A DNA stretch of 64,000 nucleotides, taken from the NCBI GenBank assembly GCA_030682575.1, contig JAUXNX010000001.1:1-64000 (forward strand). The letters are read 5' to 3'. The stretch is from Gammaproteobacteria bacterium. Lineage in GTDB: Bacteria > Pseudomonadota > Gammaproteobacteria > Pseudomonadales > Pseudohongiellaceae. The notes beneath the pieces were generated by a model. The model saw nothing but the letters and a program-made list of their open reading frames with translations, was not told where the DNA came from and made no database searches. Shown in pieces: positions 35,721 through 44,834 of the stretch (the stretch's first letter is position 1; every line of letters begins with the position of its first letter). The translations under genes were made by a program, and so were the position numbers.

Positions 35721-36947
35721 ATGACAGTTCGTCACACACTTCTGGCCAGACAGCCAATCTACGATGGCAACCTCAATATCTCAGCCTATGAGTTGTTGTT
35801 TCGTTCAGATCATAACAATCACGCTACTGTCCTTGACGGTGACTCGGCGACGTCCCAGGTCATGCTCAACGCCTTCAACGAACTCGATATCAGCGAGGTT
35901 GTTCAGCATTACCCGGCCTATATCAATTTCACGCGCAATCTGATCCTGAACCCGCCTCCGTTTGACAGGAATCGCTTCGTGATCGAAGTGTTGGAAACCA
36001 TAGAGGTCGACGATGAGCTCATCATTCATCTGCAGGCTCTCAAGAACAACGGTTACACCATCGCACTGGATGACTTTCTTTATGAAAGCAAATGGGATCC
36101 GGTATTGCGCATCGCAGACATTGTCAAACTGGATGTGCTGGCACTGGATGTAAAAGAACTGGAACGTCACGTGCAACTCCTGAAGCCCTTCAACGTCGTC
36201 CTGCTGGCAGAAAAAGTGGAAACACATGAGATGTTTCACTACTGCAAAGCGCTGGGCTTCACCCTGTTTCAAGGCTATTTCCTGAGCAAACCGGAACAAA
36301 TCAGCGGACGCAAGGTGCCAGCCAACAAGCTGGTTGTCATGAATCTGCTAGCACAAATCCAGAACCCAAATGCGGAACTGAGCGAAATTGCCGGCATCAT
36401 TGCCAACGATCCGGTGCTCAGTGTGAAGCTTATTCGACTGGTGAATTCCGCCGCTTTCTCTGCGCGCCGCGAGATTGCCTCACTGCAGCACGCAGTCTCT
36501 TTGCTTGGTCTTCGTCATGTGAAGAGCTGGGCCACCCTGTTGTCACTCAGCAGCATGTCAGACAAACCTCACGCCTTGTCCTTGCACACCATGTCGAGAG
36601 CAAGGATGTGTCAATTGGTGGCAGAGTGCTTCACATCACCAAGCCAGAGTGACGCTTATTTCACCACAGGGCTGCTCTCCAACCTCGACGCATTCTTCGA
36701 TATGGAATTGTCGCAGATTGTGACTACCATGCCTCTGTCGCAGGAGGTTGTGGATGGTCTGCTGGCTGGCAAGGGTAATCTCGGTCTGATCCTGTCTTCC
36801 GTGATCGCCAATGAACAAGCGCGTTGGCCGGACATTGACTGGCTGGCACTGAAACACCTGAACGTCAGCGAAAATGACATTGAAAAGGCCTACCTTGCAA
36901 GTCTGCAGTGGGCGGAAGAAATGGGTTCCACGGTTCGCAATGTTTGA
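35721..36947 (+). CDS. EAL-HDOD signalling protein, EAL domain probably inactive
   Basis: A 408-residue protein with an N-terminal EAL-like domain (about 1-205) and a C-terminal HDOD domain (about 205-400), the YuxH/CdgJ layout. The EAL signature reads ELLFR, and later catalytic acid positions look changed (EVLETIEVDD, ALDDFLYES), so c-di-GMP hydrolysis is unlikely. The HDOD part shows IIANDPVLSVKLIRLVNSAAF and LQHAVSLLGL. Relatives regulate motility or act as c-di-GMP-linked adaptors. Its last 8 bases overlap tatD. Confidence 0.87.
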   Translation: MTVRHTLLARQPIYDGNLNISAYELLFRSDHNNHATVLDGDSATSQVMLNAFNELDISEVVQHYPAYINFTRNLILNPPPFDRNRFVIEVLETIEVDDELIIHLQALKNNGYTIALDDFLYESKWDPVLRIADIVKLDVLALDVKELERHVQLLKPFNVVLLAEKVETHEMFHYCKALGFTLFQGYFLSKPEQISGRKVPANKLVVMNLLAQIQNPNAELSEIAGIIANDPVLSVKLIRLVNSAAFSARREIASLQHAVSLLGLRHVKSWATLLSLSSMSDKPHALSLHTMSRARMCQLVAECFTSPSQSDAYFTTGLLSNLDAFFDMELSQIVTTMPLSQEVVDGLLAGKGNLGLILSSVIANEQARWPDIDWLALKHLNVSENDIEKAYLASLQWAEEMGSTVRNV

Positions 36948-37773
36948 GGCTGCATCTCCTGACAAATCGCCACCTTTGATCGACATCGGCGCCAACCTGG
37001 GTCACGAATCATTCGAACAAGATCTCGAATTCGTCATGCAGCGCGCACGGAACATCGGGATCGTCCACATGATTGTGACCGGCACAAGCCTCCCGGCGAC
37101 ACTGCGCGCACTGGCTATCGTAGAGCGCCACCCTGACTATCTGTCGCTGACAGCAGGCGTACATCCCCACGAAGCCTCAACCTGCAGCACCGAGGTGCTG
37201 ACGCAGATTCGCGAACTGGCCGGAATGGAAAAAGTTGTTGCGCTTGGAGAGACCGGGTTGGACTTCAATCGTGATTACTCTCCCCGCCCAATTCAGGAAG
37301 AAGCATTTCAACAACAACTGCAGTTGGCCTGTGAATTGAATAAACCCGTATTTCTTCATCAGCGCGATGCACACTCCCGCTTCCTGCCGATCCTGAAGGG
37401 TTTTCGGGATCAGCTTGTCCACGGCGGCGTCGTGCACTGTTTCACCGGAGAGAAGGCCGAACTGTACGATTATCTGGACCTGGACATGTATATTGGCATC
37501 ACGGGTTGGGTTTGCGACGAGCGCCGTGGTCAGCACCTGTTGGAAATGCTGTCTGACATCCCGCCCAATCGCCTGCTGCTGGAAACAGATGCTCCCTATC
37601 TATTACCAAGAAGCCTGCGACCGCGGCCCAAAAGCAGACGCAACGAACCCTTCTATCTATCCGAAGTGCTGCACACAGTCGCAGCAGCAACTGGACGCTC
37701 GGCTATTGATGTTGCACACACCAGCACGGCAAACGCACAGCGATTATTTCGACTGAAAGTGGATCAGAGTTGA
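36940..37773 (+). CDS. tatD: TatD-family metal-dependent deoxyribonuclease
   Basis: A 277-residue TIM-barrel hydrolase. Motifs: PPLIDIGANLGHESF, GVHPHEAS (metal His), ALGETGLDFNRDYS, KPVFLHQRDAH, GGVVHCFTGE and LLLETDAPYLLP. Close relatives act in DNA repair or quality control as 3'-5' nucleases. The ATG at 36940 overlaps the stop of the EAL-HDOD gene (ATGTTTGA), so the two are translationally coupled. The 3' end overlaps the opposing thioredoxin-fold gene by 10 bp. Confidence 0.92.
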   Translation: MFEAASPDKSPPLIDIGANLGHESFEQDLEFVMQRARNIGIVHMIVTGTSLPATLRALAIVERHPDYLSLTAGVHPHEASTCSTEVLTQIRELAGMEKVVALGETGLDFNRDYSPRPIQEEAFQQQLQLACELNKPVFLHQRDAHSRFLPILKGFRDQLVHGGVVHCFTGEKAELYDYLDLDMYIGITGWVCDERRGQHLLEMLSDIPPNRLLLETDAPYLLPRSLRPRPKSRRNEPFYLSEVLHTVAAATGRSAIDVAHTSTANAQRLFRLKVDQS

Positions 37774-38033
37774 CGCGTGATGAATTCGAAAACCTGAGCC
37801 TGCTCGAATGGCCAACTCAATTCAGGTTCGGTCCCCTGCAGTTTGATCACAGGGATACGCAACCCATGGAGAAGCATTAATTCGTTTGACTCGGCAATTT
37901 CAACAAGGCGAACCACGACCTGCGATTGTTCATCACCACAGCGATTGATGTAATCAACCACTGGCGCGAGCAACTGCTCTGCCTGTTCACACAGGTGACA
38001 ACCGAGAGTTGTATACAGAAACAGTACTTTCAT
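37764..38033 (-). CDS. Glutaredoxin-like protein (DUF836)
   Basis: An 89-residue thioredoxin-fold protein with the redox motif CHLC at residues 12-15 (LYTTLGCHLCEQAEQLL) and a cis-Pro in LRIPVIKL. Small members of this group are probable thiol-disulfide exchangers of unknown partner. Its ATG overlaps the pyrD stop (ATGA), and it would be co-expressed with pyrD. Confidence 0.85.
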   Translation of the reverse strand: MKVLFLYTTLGCHLCEQAEQLLAPVVDYINRCGDEQSQVVVRLVEIAESNELMLLHGLRIPVIKLQGTEPELSWPFEQAQVFEFITRQL

Positions 38034-39055
38034 TGCCGTGAGACTGCTATAGCGGCAACGGATTCAGAAATGAGCTCTGGGCCGCGATAGATAAAGCCAG
38101 TATAAATCTGCACAAGGCATGCACCAGCATCGATCTTCGCGCGAGCATCCTCACCACTCAATATTCCGCCCACCCCAATGATGGGAATTGCATCTCCTAC
38201 AGCCTCTTTCATGACACGTATCACATGGGTCGATTTCCCTGTCAGCGGCGCCCCACTCAAGCCACCAGCCTGATCTTTCCAGGGGCTGTCCTGCACAGCA
38301 CCCCGATCCAGTGTAGTATTGGTTGCTATCACACCTTCAATTTCATTATCGAGCAGCGCGGAAGCAATCAGTCGCACCTCGTTGTCATCAAGATCCGGTG
38401 CAATCTTTACTGCCAGCGGCACCTTTTTGCCATGAATTTGAGTCAGTGTCGCCTGCTCGGTCTTGAGCAGTGACAGCAATCTGCGCAGATCATCCCCAAA
38501 TTGCAGGCTACGCAATCCGGGAGTATTGGGAGAGGAGAGATTCACCACGATGTAGCTCGCGGCGCTGTAACACTTGCGCATGCAGATCAGATAGTCGTCC
38601 GCTGCATTCTCTACAGGTGTATCGAAATTCTTGCCGATATTGATACCAAGCACACCACGGTAGCTACTGCGGGCAATGCTCGCCAACGCATGATCGATAC
38701 CCTTGTTGTTGAACCCCATGCGATTGATGATGGCGTGCTGAGGAGCAAGGCGGAACAGGCGTGGCTTTGGATTGCCCGGCTGCGGACGCGGCGTCAGTGT
38801 GCCAACTTCCAGAAACCCAAACCCCAGCGCGCCAAGGGCGTCGATGTGATCCGCGTTCTTGTCCAGCCCTGCGGCCAGACCGACTGGATTTGAAAAAGTC
38901 AGCCCCATTGCGGTCACGGGGGTGGGGGGGATCGGACCAGCCGAAATCAGTCCGATCAGACCAGTGCGCTTTGCGAGATCAAGCAGAGGTAACGTGACGC
39001 TATGGGAGGCTTCCGCAGGCAGGCAGAACAACAGATTACGTACAAGACTATACAA
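38030..39055 (-). CDS. pyrD: Dihydroorotate dehydrogenase (quinone)
   Basis: A 341-residue class-2 enzyme, FMN-dependent and bound to the inner membrane through an N-terminal helix (MYSLVRNLLFCLPAEASHS). It passes electrons from dihydroorotate to quinone in pyrimidine synthesis. Motifs: NPVGLAAGLDKNADHIDAL, NRMGFNNKG, NLSSPNTPGLR with the catalytic Ser, and IPIIGVGGILSGEDA. Its start overlaps the DUF2835 gene by 8 bp and its stop overlaps the glutaredoxin-like gene. Confidence 0.96.
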   Translation of the reverse strand: MYSLVRNLLFCLPAEASHSVTLPLLDLAKRTGLIGLISAGPIPPTPVTAMGLTFSNPVGLAAGLDKNADHIDALGALGFGFLEVGTLTPRPQPGNPKPRLFRLAPQHAIINRMGFNNKGIDHALASIARSSYRGVLGINIGKNFDTPVENAADDYLICMRKCYSAASYIVVNLSSPNTPGLRSLQFGDDLRRLLSLLKTEQATLTQIHGKKVPLAVKIAPDLDDNEVRLIASALLDNEIEGVIATNTTLDRGAVQDSPWKDQAGGLSGAPLTGKSTHVIRVMKEAVGDAIPIIGVGGILSGEDARAKIDAGACLVQIYTGFIYRGPELISESVAAIAVSRQ

Positions 39056-39269
39056 TTTTGGTTATCGCTCTGAATTTGTTGGTATCGTCGAATTCGATCA
39101 CAAAGGTGCCAGATATCCCCTCGTGACTGAGAAAGCGTTGTAGTATCTTTCCAGGAAAGCGCACTCGCAACCCTTCGCGGGAGACTGCCTGTACATCCGA
39201 CACGGCTCCACTGTAGAGTGCTTCATACCGCTCGGCAGGAATATGCAGATCCAGCGTAAGTTTCTTCAT
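39048..39269 (-). CDS. DUF2835 protein
   Basis: A 73-residue protein with the DUF2835 pattern: LDLHIPAERYEALYSGAV, then GLRVRFPGKILQRFLSHEGI and GTFVIEFDD. The family is small, confined largely to gammaproteobacteria, and has no known function. Its last 8 bases overlap the start of pyrD, so it is the first gene of the pyrD operon. Confidence 0.8.
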   Translation of the reverse strand: MKKLTLDLHIPAERYEALYSGAVSDVQAVSREGLRVRFPGKILQRFLSHEGISGTFVIEFDDTNKFRAITKIV

Positions 39270-39413
39270 TCACGTTGTCATTCAGGTTGCCGGGGAGTAT
39301 TTTGCCCGTCAATCCGGGGCTCGAAATCAGGAGCACATTATAGGGGAATATCACTCTCAAGTCTTCGCGCCGAGGGCTGATGAAAGTTGCAACACACTGC
39401 GACAAATCCTCCC

Positions 39414-39441
39414 TAGACATCGTAGGTAAAACGGTTACAAT
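39414..39441 (+). promoter_or_regulatory. Candidate promoter of the moxR-bat operon
   Basis: TAGACA (39414-39419, five of six to the -35 consensus), 16 bases, TACAAT (39436-39441, five of six). It lies about 55 bp before the first ATG of the operon, in the 228-bp gap to the divergent DUF2835 gene. Confidence 0.5.
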
Positions 39442-39497
39442 CGCTGACTTTCGCCCTAGAAGATCAAGCATTTAACAAAAAAGAAGCAGAGAAAATT

Positions 39498-40457
39498 ATG
39501 AGTCACCACGCATTAATAACAGAACTCAAGAACTGGCTTTCACAACAAATCATAGGGCAGGAGCGACTGGTTGATCGCCTGCTGATCGCGTTACTCGCCG
39601 ATGGTCACCTCCTGGTAGAGGGCGCACCCGGACTAGCAAAAACAAAAGCAATCAAGGACTTGTCGCGCGCCATCGAAGGTGACTTCCACCGAATTCAGTT
39701 CACTCCCGATCTGCTGCCAAGCGATATTACCGGTACAGAAATTTTCCGCCCCGAGGATGGCTCGTTCCGATTCCAGCCCGGCCCGATATTTCATAACCTG
39801 GTGCTGGCCGACGAAATCAACCGAGCCCCTGCCAAGGTCCAGTCCGCCCTTCTTGAGGCGATGGCAGAACATCAAGTGAGCGTGGGCCGTGAATCCTTCC
39901 AGCTCCCGCCACTGTTTCTGGTAATGGCAACTCAGAATCCTATCGAACAGGAGGGTACTTACCCCCTGCCCGAAGCCCAGCTTGACCGTTTCCTGATGCA
40001 TGTAACTATTGGCTATCCGACCACCGAAGCCGAGCGTCGCATTCTCCAACTAGTCCGCAACGAAGCCCAACACAAGGTGCCCGAGGCCCCAGGTATCGTC
40101 AGCCAGGAACACCTCTTCGCCGCACGGCAGGAAATTCTGGCCATGCACATGGCGCCTGCGGTCGAGGAGTACATCATTCAACTGATCATGGCGACCCGCC
40201 ATCCCGCTCTGTACGGCGATGATCTGGCGACCTGGCTTGAATACGGGGCCAGCCCGCGTGGCACCATCTCTCTTGATCGCTGCGCCCGAGCACACGCTTG
40301 GTTGCAAGGCAAGGACTTCGTCAGCCCGGATGACATCCAGGCCGTATTCTTCGATGTTCTGCGTCACCGCATTCTGCTCAGCTTCGAGGCTGAGGCAAGC
40401 GGTGTGACTCCCGACAAGGTATTGACCACCATCCTTGAGAGAGTCCCTGCGGCCTGA
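39498..40457 (+). CDS. MoxR-family AAA+ ATPase of the Bat operon
   Basis: A 319-residue MoxR ATPase. Walker A is GAPGLAKT (42-49). Walker B is LVLADEIN (Asp105-Glu106), followed by RAPAKVQSALLEAM, the sensor MATQNPIEQEGTYPLPEAQLDRF and a C-terminal lid domain. MoxR ATPases act with VWA-domain proteins as chaperone-like machines that mature or remodel protein complexes. It is first in a six-gene operon: moxR, DUF58, DUF4381, VWA, VWA-TPR, BatD. The client is unknown. Confidence 0.93.
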   Translation: MSHHALITELKNWLSQQIIGQERLVDRLLIALLADGHLLVEGAPGLAKTKAIKDLSRAIEGDFHRIQFTPDLLPSDITGTEIFRPEDGSFRFQPGPIFHNLVLADEINRAPAKVQSALLEAMAEHQVSVGRESFQLPPLFLVMATQNPIEQEGTYPLPEAQLDRFLMHVTIGYPTTEAERRILQLVRNEAQHKVPEAPGIVSQEHLFAARQEILAMHMAPAVEEYIIQLIMATRHPALYGDDLATWLEYGASPRGTISLDRCARAHAWLQGKDFVSPDDIQAVFFDVLRHRILLSFEAEASGVTPDKVLTTILERVPAA

Positions 40458-40464
40458 GTCCATT

Positions 40465-41442
40465 ATGTCTACGCCACCGCAGATTGACCCACATCAGGCG
40501 CTCTATCAAAGCAAAGGAGCTGTCATCAGTCTGCAGCAACTGCTGATTCAGCGACACGCTGCCAAGATTGTGGAGTATGTGCCCTATAACCGCTCGATCG
40601 CCGGAATCTCCGGCCTGCACATGTCCAAAATGCGCGGGCGCGGTATCGATTTCGAAGAATTCCGCCCCTATCAGCAGGGGGACGACATCCGTACCATCGA
40701 CTGGCGGGTAACGGCTCGTACTGGCAAACCGTTCACCAAGGTGTTCCGCGAGGAGCGCGAACGCCCGGTCATCATCGCTGTTGATCAGTCCAGCAGCATG
40801 TATTTCGGCAGCCAGGTGGCATTCAAATCAGTTATTGCGGCGCAAGCCGCCGCCATTTTCTGCTGGATGGCCATCGACAACGGCGATCGCGTCGGTGGAC
40901 TCGTGTATTCCGACTACGACCATGCACTGGTGCGTCCCAAGCGCAGCCGCCGTTCAGCCCTGCATCTGCTGAACCAGATCCAGTCCTATAACAGCCGCCT
41001 CACCGACCAGGCCAATCGCAAGGCACGTCAAGGCAACGTGCCAGGACAGACGGGCCTTGCCGGTGCCCTGGGCCAGATACGCAGAATAACCAAGCCTGGC
41101 AGCACTCTTTATATCCTCAGCGACTTCACGACGCTGGACGAAATCGCTATGCAATACCTGTATCAGCTTTCCCGACACAATAATGTCGTATGCTGCTTCG
41201 TCTACGACGCGCTGGAAGAGAACCTGCCCGTGCCCGGTTTCTACAGCATTACCGATGGACAAAACAAAGGCACTCTTAACTCTTTCAGCCAAAAGGCTCG
41301 GCGCACCTATCAGCAAAACTTTCAGGATCGCATGGAATCACTCCAGTCAGAGCTGGTCAGGTTGCAGATCCCTTTCCTCAAATTACGAACCAATCAATTG
41401 GTAGTCGAGCAAATCAGACAATGGACAGCGCAGACCCTCTAA
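40465..41442 (+). CDS. DUF58 protein of the Bat operon
   Basis: A 325-residue protein. The N-terminal part has MRGRGIDFEEFRPYQQGDDIRTIDWRVTA-type DUF58 sequence (here MRGRGIDFEEFRPYQ then GDDIRTIDW). It continues into a VWA-like fold with DQSSSMYFG, a MIDAS-type DxSxS (DQSSS). No membrane helix is visible, so it is probably cytoplasmic. The ATG at 40465 is chosen; an alternative start 30 bp upstream would overlap moxR. It overlaps the next gene by 22 bp. Confidence 0.9.
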   Translation: MSTPPQIDPHQALYQSKGAVISLQQLLIQRHAAKIVEYVPYNRSIAGISGLHMSKMRGRGIDFEEFRPYQQGDDIRTIDWRVTARTGKPFTKVFREERERPVIIAVDQSSSMYFGSQVAFKSVIAAQAAAIFCWMAIDNGDRVGGLVYSDYDHALVRPKRSRRSALHLLNQIQSYNSRLTDQANRKARQGNVPGQTGLAGALGQIRRITKPGSTLYILSDFTTLDEIAMQYLYQLSRHNNVVCCFVYDALEENLPVPGFYSITDGQNKGTLNSFSQKARRTYQQNFQDRMESLQSELVRLQIPFLKLRTNQLVVEQIRQWTAQTL

Positions 41443-41990
41443 GCCAACTGGCGGATATACATCTACCCGAGCCCATCGGCTTCTGGCCGCCAGCACCTGG
41501 TTGGTGGGTGTTGCTGATCCTTTTTGCAATCCTCTGTGTTGTCTTCTACCGACGCCACATAGCAACCTGGAAACAGAAACGTATCTGCAGCTTCGCACTG
41601 CGCGAACTCGACAAATGTGTTGCTGAGTTCCGCCGCGCCAGCTCAGCCGCTGACAGCGACATGGATGCAGCAAAACTCAATTTCGTCAACGAGGTCAATG
41701 CAGTATTACGCAGGGTGGCACTCAAGCACTATCCCCAGGATCTACCCGCCAGCCTTGGCGGAGAACACTGGATAACCTTCCTGCGTCATCATGGCGATGC
41801 CAGCCTGCTGGATGAGCCGTTGGCACATACCTTGAGCCAGGGTCGCTTCGCCCGTCACTGGGATGTCGATGATGACGCCCTGTACCGCATGGCACATCAA
41901 TGGATAACAAGTCTCTATTTGGCTAGAATCGCCTCAGGCAAAGATTCTGCAGGCACCCCCACTTCTATAGCGGCGACCGAACATGCTTGA
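41421..41990 (+). CDS. DUF4381 membrane protein
   Basis: A 189-residue protein with one TM helix near the N-terminus (WWVLLILFAILCVVFYRR) after the typical LADIHLPEPIGFWPPAPGW, then a cytoplasmic helical domain. This is the DUF4381 family, a standard member of Bat operons between DUF58 and the VWA genes. It overlaps DUF58 by 22 bp and the next gene by 8 bp, pointing to tight co-translation. Confidence 0.87.
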   Translation: MDSADPLSQLADIHLPEPIGFWPPAPGWWVLLILFAILCVVFYRRHIATWKQKRICSFALRELDKCVAEFRRASSAADSDMDAAKLNFVNEVNAVLRRVALKHYPQDLPASLGGEHWITFLRHHGDASLLDEPLAHTLSQGRFARHWDVDDDALYRMAHQWITSLYLARIASGKDSAGTPTSIAATEHA

Positions 41991-43041
41991 GTTTACCTGG
42001 CCATGGGCCTTTGCAGCCCTTCCCCTGCCTCTTCTGGTGTACCGGTTCATAGCCCGTGCTGCCAGACAGGACGCCGCGCTGTATGTGCCTTTCTATAGCC
42101 GCCTGTCGCACCTGCAAGCCGATTCTGTACGGGTAGACGCCACTCGCCTGCTGAAAATTCTGTGTTGCTCACTGATCTGGCTCGCTGTTGTCACTGCCGC
42201 GAGCCGCCCGCAATGGGTCGGAGAGCCAATACAGTTACCCTCCACTGGCCGCGATCTGATGCTGGCCGTGGACATCTCCGGCAGCATGGAAGCCAGAGAC
42301 ATGGTCATCAATAACGTGCAGCTCTCCCGCTTTGAAGTAATGAAGGTCGTGGTCAGCGACTTCGCCGAGCGACGCGAAGGGGATCGCCTCGGTTTGATCC
42401 TGTTTGCTGCTCACGCCTATATCCAGACTCCACTCACCTTCGACAGGAGCACAGTTGCAAAGCTGATCTCAGAGCTGGAGATCGGCATGATCGAGGAGTC
42501 AGCCACTGCCATCGGTGATGCCATTGGCCTTGGGGTCAAGCATTTGCGAGAACGCCCTGCCGACAGCCGTGTGCTGGTGCTGCTCACCGATGGGGTGAAC
42601 AATGCAGGTGCTATCACGCCAATCCAGGCGGGACAACTGGCTCAGATCGAAGGCATCAAAATCTATACCATCGGCATGGGTGCTGATACCCTTGTACAAC
42701 GGTCTTTCCAGGGAGCTCGGGCCATAAACCCATCGGCTGAACTGGATGAGAGAAACCTGACCCTGATTGCCGAATCCACAGGTGGGCGTTATTTCCGAGC
42801 CCGCAACGTGGAGGACCTGGTCGACATCTACGCAGAGCTGGATACGCTGGAGGCGATTGAGCAGGACGAACAGACCTTCCGTCCGATCAACGTCCTGTTC
42901 TACTGGCCACTGGGCATTGCTGTGACACTGAGCTTTCTGCTGGCTCTACTCTCGCTACCTTGGAGCATCATTCTGCAGGGGCGCAGTCGCCGCACAGACA
43001 CTCCTCCCGATACTGCGATCGCGACAGGAGGTCGGCAATGA
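41983..43041 (+). CDS. batA: VWA-domain membrane protein (BatA-like)
   Basis: A 352-residue inner-membrane protein: TM helices at about 5-23 and 57-75, then a VWA domain (about 90-290) with an intact MIDAS (DISGS, Asp97/Ser99/Ser101), LTDGVNNAG, and a final TM (FYWPLGIAVTLSFLLALLSL). This is the BatA layout. VWA domains bind partners through a metal ion and are common clients of MoxR ATPases. Overlaps both neighbours. Confidence 0.9.
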   Translation: MLEFTWPWAFAALPLPLLVYRFIARAARQDAALYVPFYSRLSHLQADSVRVDATRLLKILCCSLIWLAVVTAASRPQWVGEPIQLPSTGRDLMLAVDISGSMEARDMVINNVQLSRFEVMKVVVSDFAERREGDRLGLILFAAHAYIQTPLTFDRSTVAKLISELEIGMIEESATAIGDAIGLGVKHLRERPADSRVLVLLTDGVNNAGAITPIQAGQLAQIEGIKIYTIGMGADTLVQRSFQGARAINPSAELDERNLTLIAESTGGRYFRARNVEDLVDIYAELDTLEAIEQDEQTFRPINVLFYWPLGIAVTLSFLLALLSLPWSIILQGRSRRTDTPPDTAIATGGRQ

Positions 43042-44834
43042 CCGGTCCTGACTACTTCTCGGCACTGTTCGCAAACTTCCATTTCCTGCGGCCCCTTTGG
43101 TTATTGGCGCTGATTCCGGCCATCCTGTTGGTGTCATACCTGTGGCGCATCAATGAAAGCGCCAGCTCGTGGGACAGAGCCATCGACAAGGAACTACTGC
43201 CCTTTCTACTGGATACCACCAAGAGCGTGGCAGAGCGCACACCATTGGTCTTGTTGCTGACCCTCTGGACTCTCGCCATCATTGCCCTCGCAGGACCGGT
43301 ATGGGAGAAAATCTCGCAACCTGTGCAACAGCGCCAGGACGCCCTCGTGATCGTCTACGATCAGTCTCTGTCGATGTATGCCACCGACTACGAACCCAAT
43401 CGTCTGACCGTCAGCAAACGCAAGCTGCTTGACGCTCTGGATCTGCGCTCCGAAGGCCAGACCGGTCTCATCGTCTATGCGGGCGAGGCGCATACTGTGA
43501 CACCACTGACAGAAGACTCCGTCACTATCAAGGCGCTTGTTCCCGCTCTCAGCCCCAATATCATGCCCTCCTTTGGCAGCAATGTGGTCAGGGCGATTTC
43601 GCTCGCCAAGAGTCTGCTGCTGGATGCCGGAGCCACCTCCGGCACTATCCTGCTGATTACTGATGGTATTGAGCGCAGTGAACACAGTGAACTTGTTGGC
43701 CTGCTGAACCAGAGCGGCTATCTATTATCGATTCTTGGTGTAGGCACGGAAGCTGGGGCTCCAATCCCGGCCGCAGGTGGAGACTTCCTGCGTGACTCTG
43801 GCGGGCGCATCATCGTTCCGGTACTTGATCGCGCAAATCTGCAGGACCTTGCCGCAAGCGTCAGTGGCCGTTATATGGATCTGCAACTGACTGGCGGCGA
43901 CCTCGCGTACCTGCTCGCCGAAGACACTTTTTTCCGGGAGGAAGATCTGACCGGTGTCGATGAAAATTTCGATATCTGGTACGAAGTGGGGCCCTGGTTC
44001 CTGCTCCTGATCCTGCCACTGAGCGCATTGATCTTCAGACGCGGCTGGATTCTGTCAGCTACCATAACCATGGCAATTTTCTCGACGCTCACTCCAGGAG
44101 GTGATGTACAAGCCGCCGAATGGACTGACTTATGGAAAACCAAGGATCAGCAGGCTGCCGATGCATACGCGAATGAAGATCCCGCCACCGCCGCTGCATT
44201 GTTCAGAACACCTGCCTGGCGGGGTGCGGCCGCTTACCACTCCGGGGACTATGCCACAGCAATCCAGGCCTACAGCGAGAAGCCCGGTTTTGATCCCGAC
44301 GCCCATTACAATCTTGGCAATGCCTATGCGAGAGCCAACTCACTTGAGGAGGCAATCGCCTCATATGATGTTGCCATCGGATTGCAGCCAGATCATGCCG
44401 ATGCGATTCACAATCGCGAAATCGTCATGGCGCTGTTGGAGCAGCAACGACAGGAAGAAGCGGAAGATCAGGAAGACTCCATGAGTGACGAGCAGGAACA
44501 ACAGGAGGCCGCACAGACCGAACCCGAGGAAAACCAATCCGAACCTGAACAGCAGGAAGAACAGGAAGAGCAGGATCAGTCCGGCGATCAGGAAGAGCAG
44601 CAAGAAAGCGAACCACAGGACGGAGAGCAGCAACAGACCGAGGAGCAGGACCAGGGTGAGCAGCCGCAGATGAGCAACGCGGAGATTGAAAGCCAGGAAT
44701 CTCTGGAGCAATGGTTGCGTCGCATTGAAGACGATCCGGGCGAGTTGTTGCAACGCAAGTTCCAATTCGAATATCGGCGTAGACAGATCGAGAGCCGAAA
44801 CACCAACCAGTCAGCGGAAACAAAAATATGGTAA
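43038..44834 (+). CDS. VWA-TPR membrane protein (BatB-BatC fusion)
   Basis: A 598-residue protein that joins two Bat functions. TM helices lie at about 19-35 and 69-88. The VWA domain (about 100-290) has DQSLS (Asp108/Ser110/Ser112), and another TM pair lies near 315-350. A TPR pair (about 415-465: AHYNLGNAYARANSLEEAIASYD) follows, then a tail of about 80 residues made almost entirely of Gln, Glu, Asp and Ser. AGGAGG precedes the ATG at 43038, which overlaps the previous stop. Fused VWA-TPR forms are seen in many gammaproteobacteria; the highly charged tail probably faces the periplasm or cytoplasm unstructured. Confidence 0.88.
   Translation: MTGPDYFSALFANFHFLRPLWLLALIPAILLVSYLWRINESASSWDRAIDKELLPFLLDTTKSVAERTPLVLLLTLWTLAIIALAGPVWEKISQPVQQRQDALVIVYDQSLSMYATDYEPNRLTVSKRKLLDALDLRSEGQTGLIVYAGEAHTVTPLTEDSVTIKALVPALSPNIMPSFGSNVVRAISLAKSLLLDAGATSGTILLITDGIERSEHSELVGLLNQSGYLLSILGVGTEAGAPIPAAGGDFLRDSGGRIIVPVLDRANLQDLAASVSGRYMDLQLTGGDLAYLLAEDTFFREEDLTGVDENFDIWYEVGPWFLLLILPLSALIFRRGWILSATITMAIFSTLTPGGDVQAAEWTDLWKTKDQQAADAYANEDPATAAALFRTPAWRGAAAYHSGDYATAIQAYSEKPGFDPDAHYNLGNAYARANSLEEAIASYDVAIGLQPDHADAIHNREIVMALLEQQRQEEAEDQEDSMSDEQEQQEAAQTEPEENQSEPEQQEEQEEQDQSGDQEEQQESEPQDGEQQQTEEQDQGEQPQMSNAEIESQESLEQWLRRIEDDPGELLQRKFQFEYRRRQIESRNTNQSAETKIW

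Noticed and set aside
44480-44690. Possible DNA repeat in the Gln/Glu-rich coding stretch
   Set aside because: The CAG/GAA-rich pattern follows from the amino-acid bias; no exact repeat unit is maintained.
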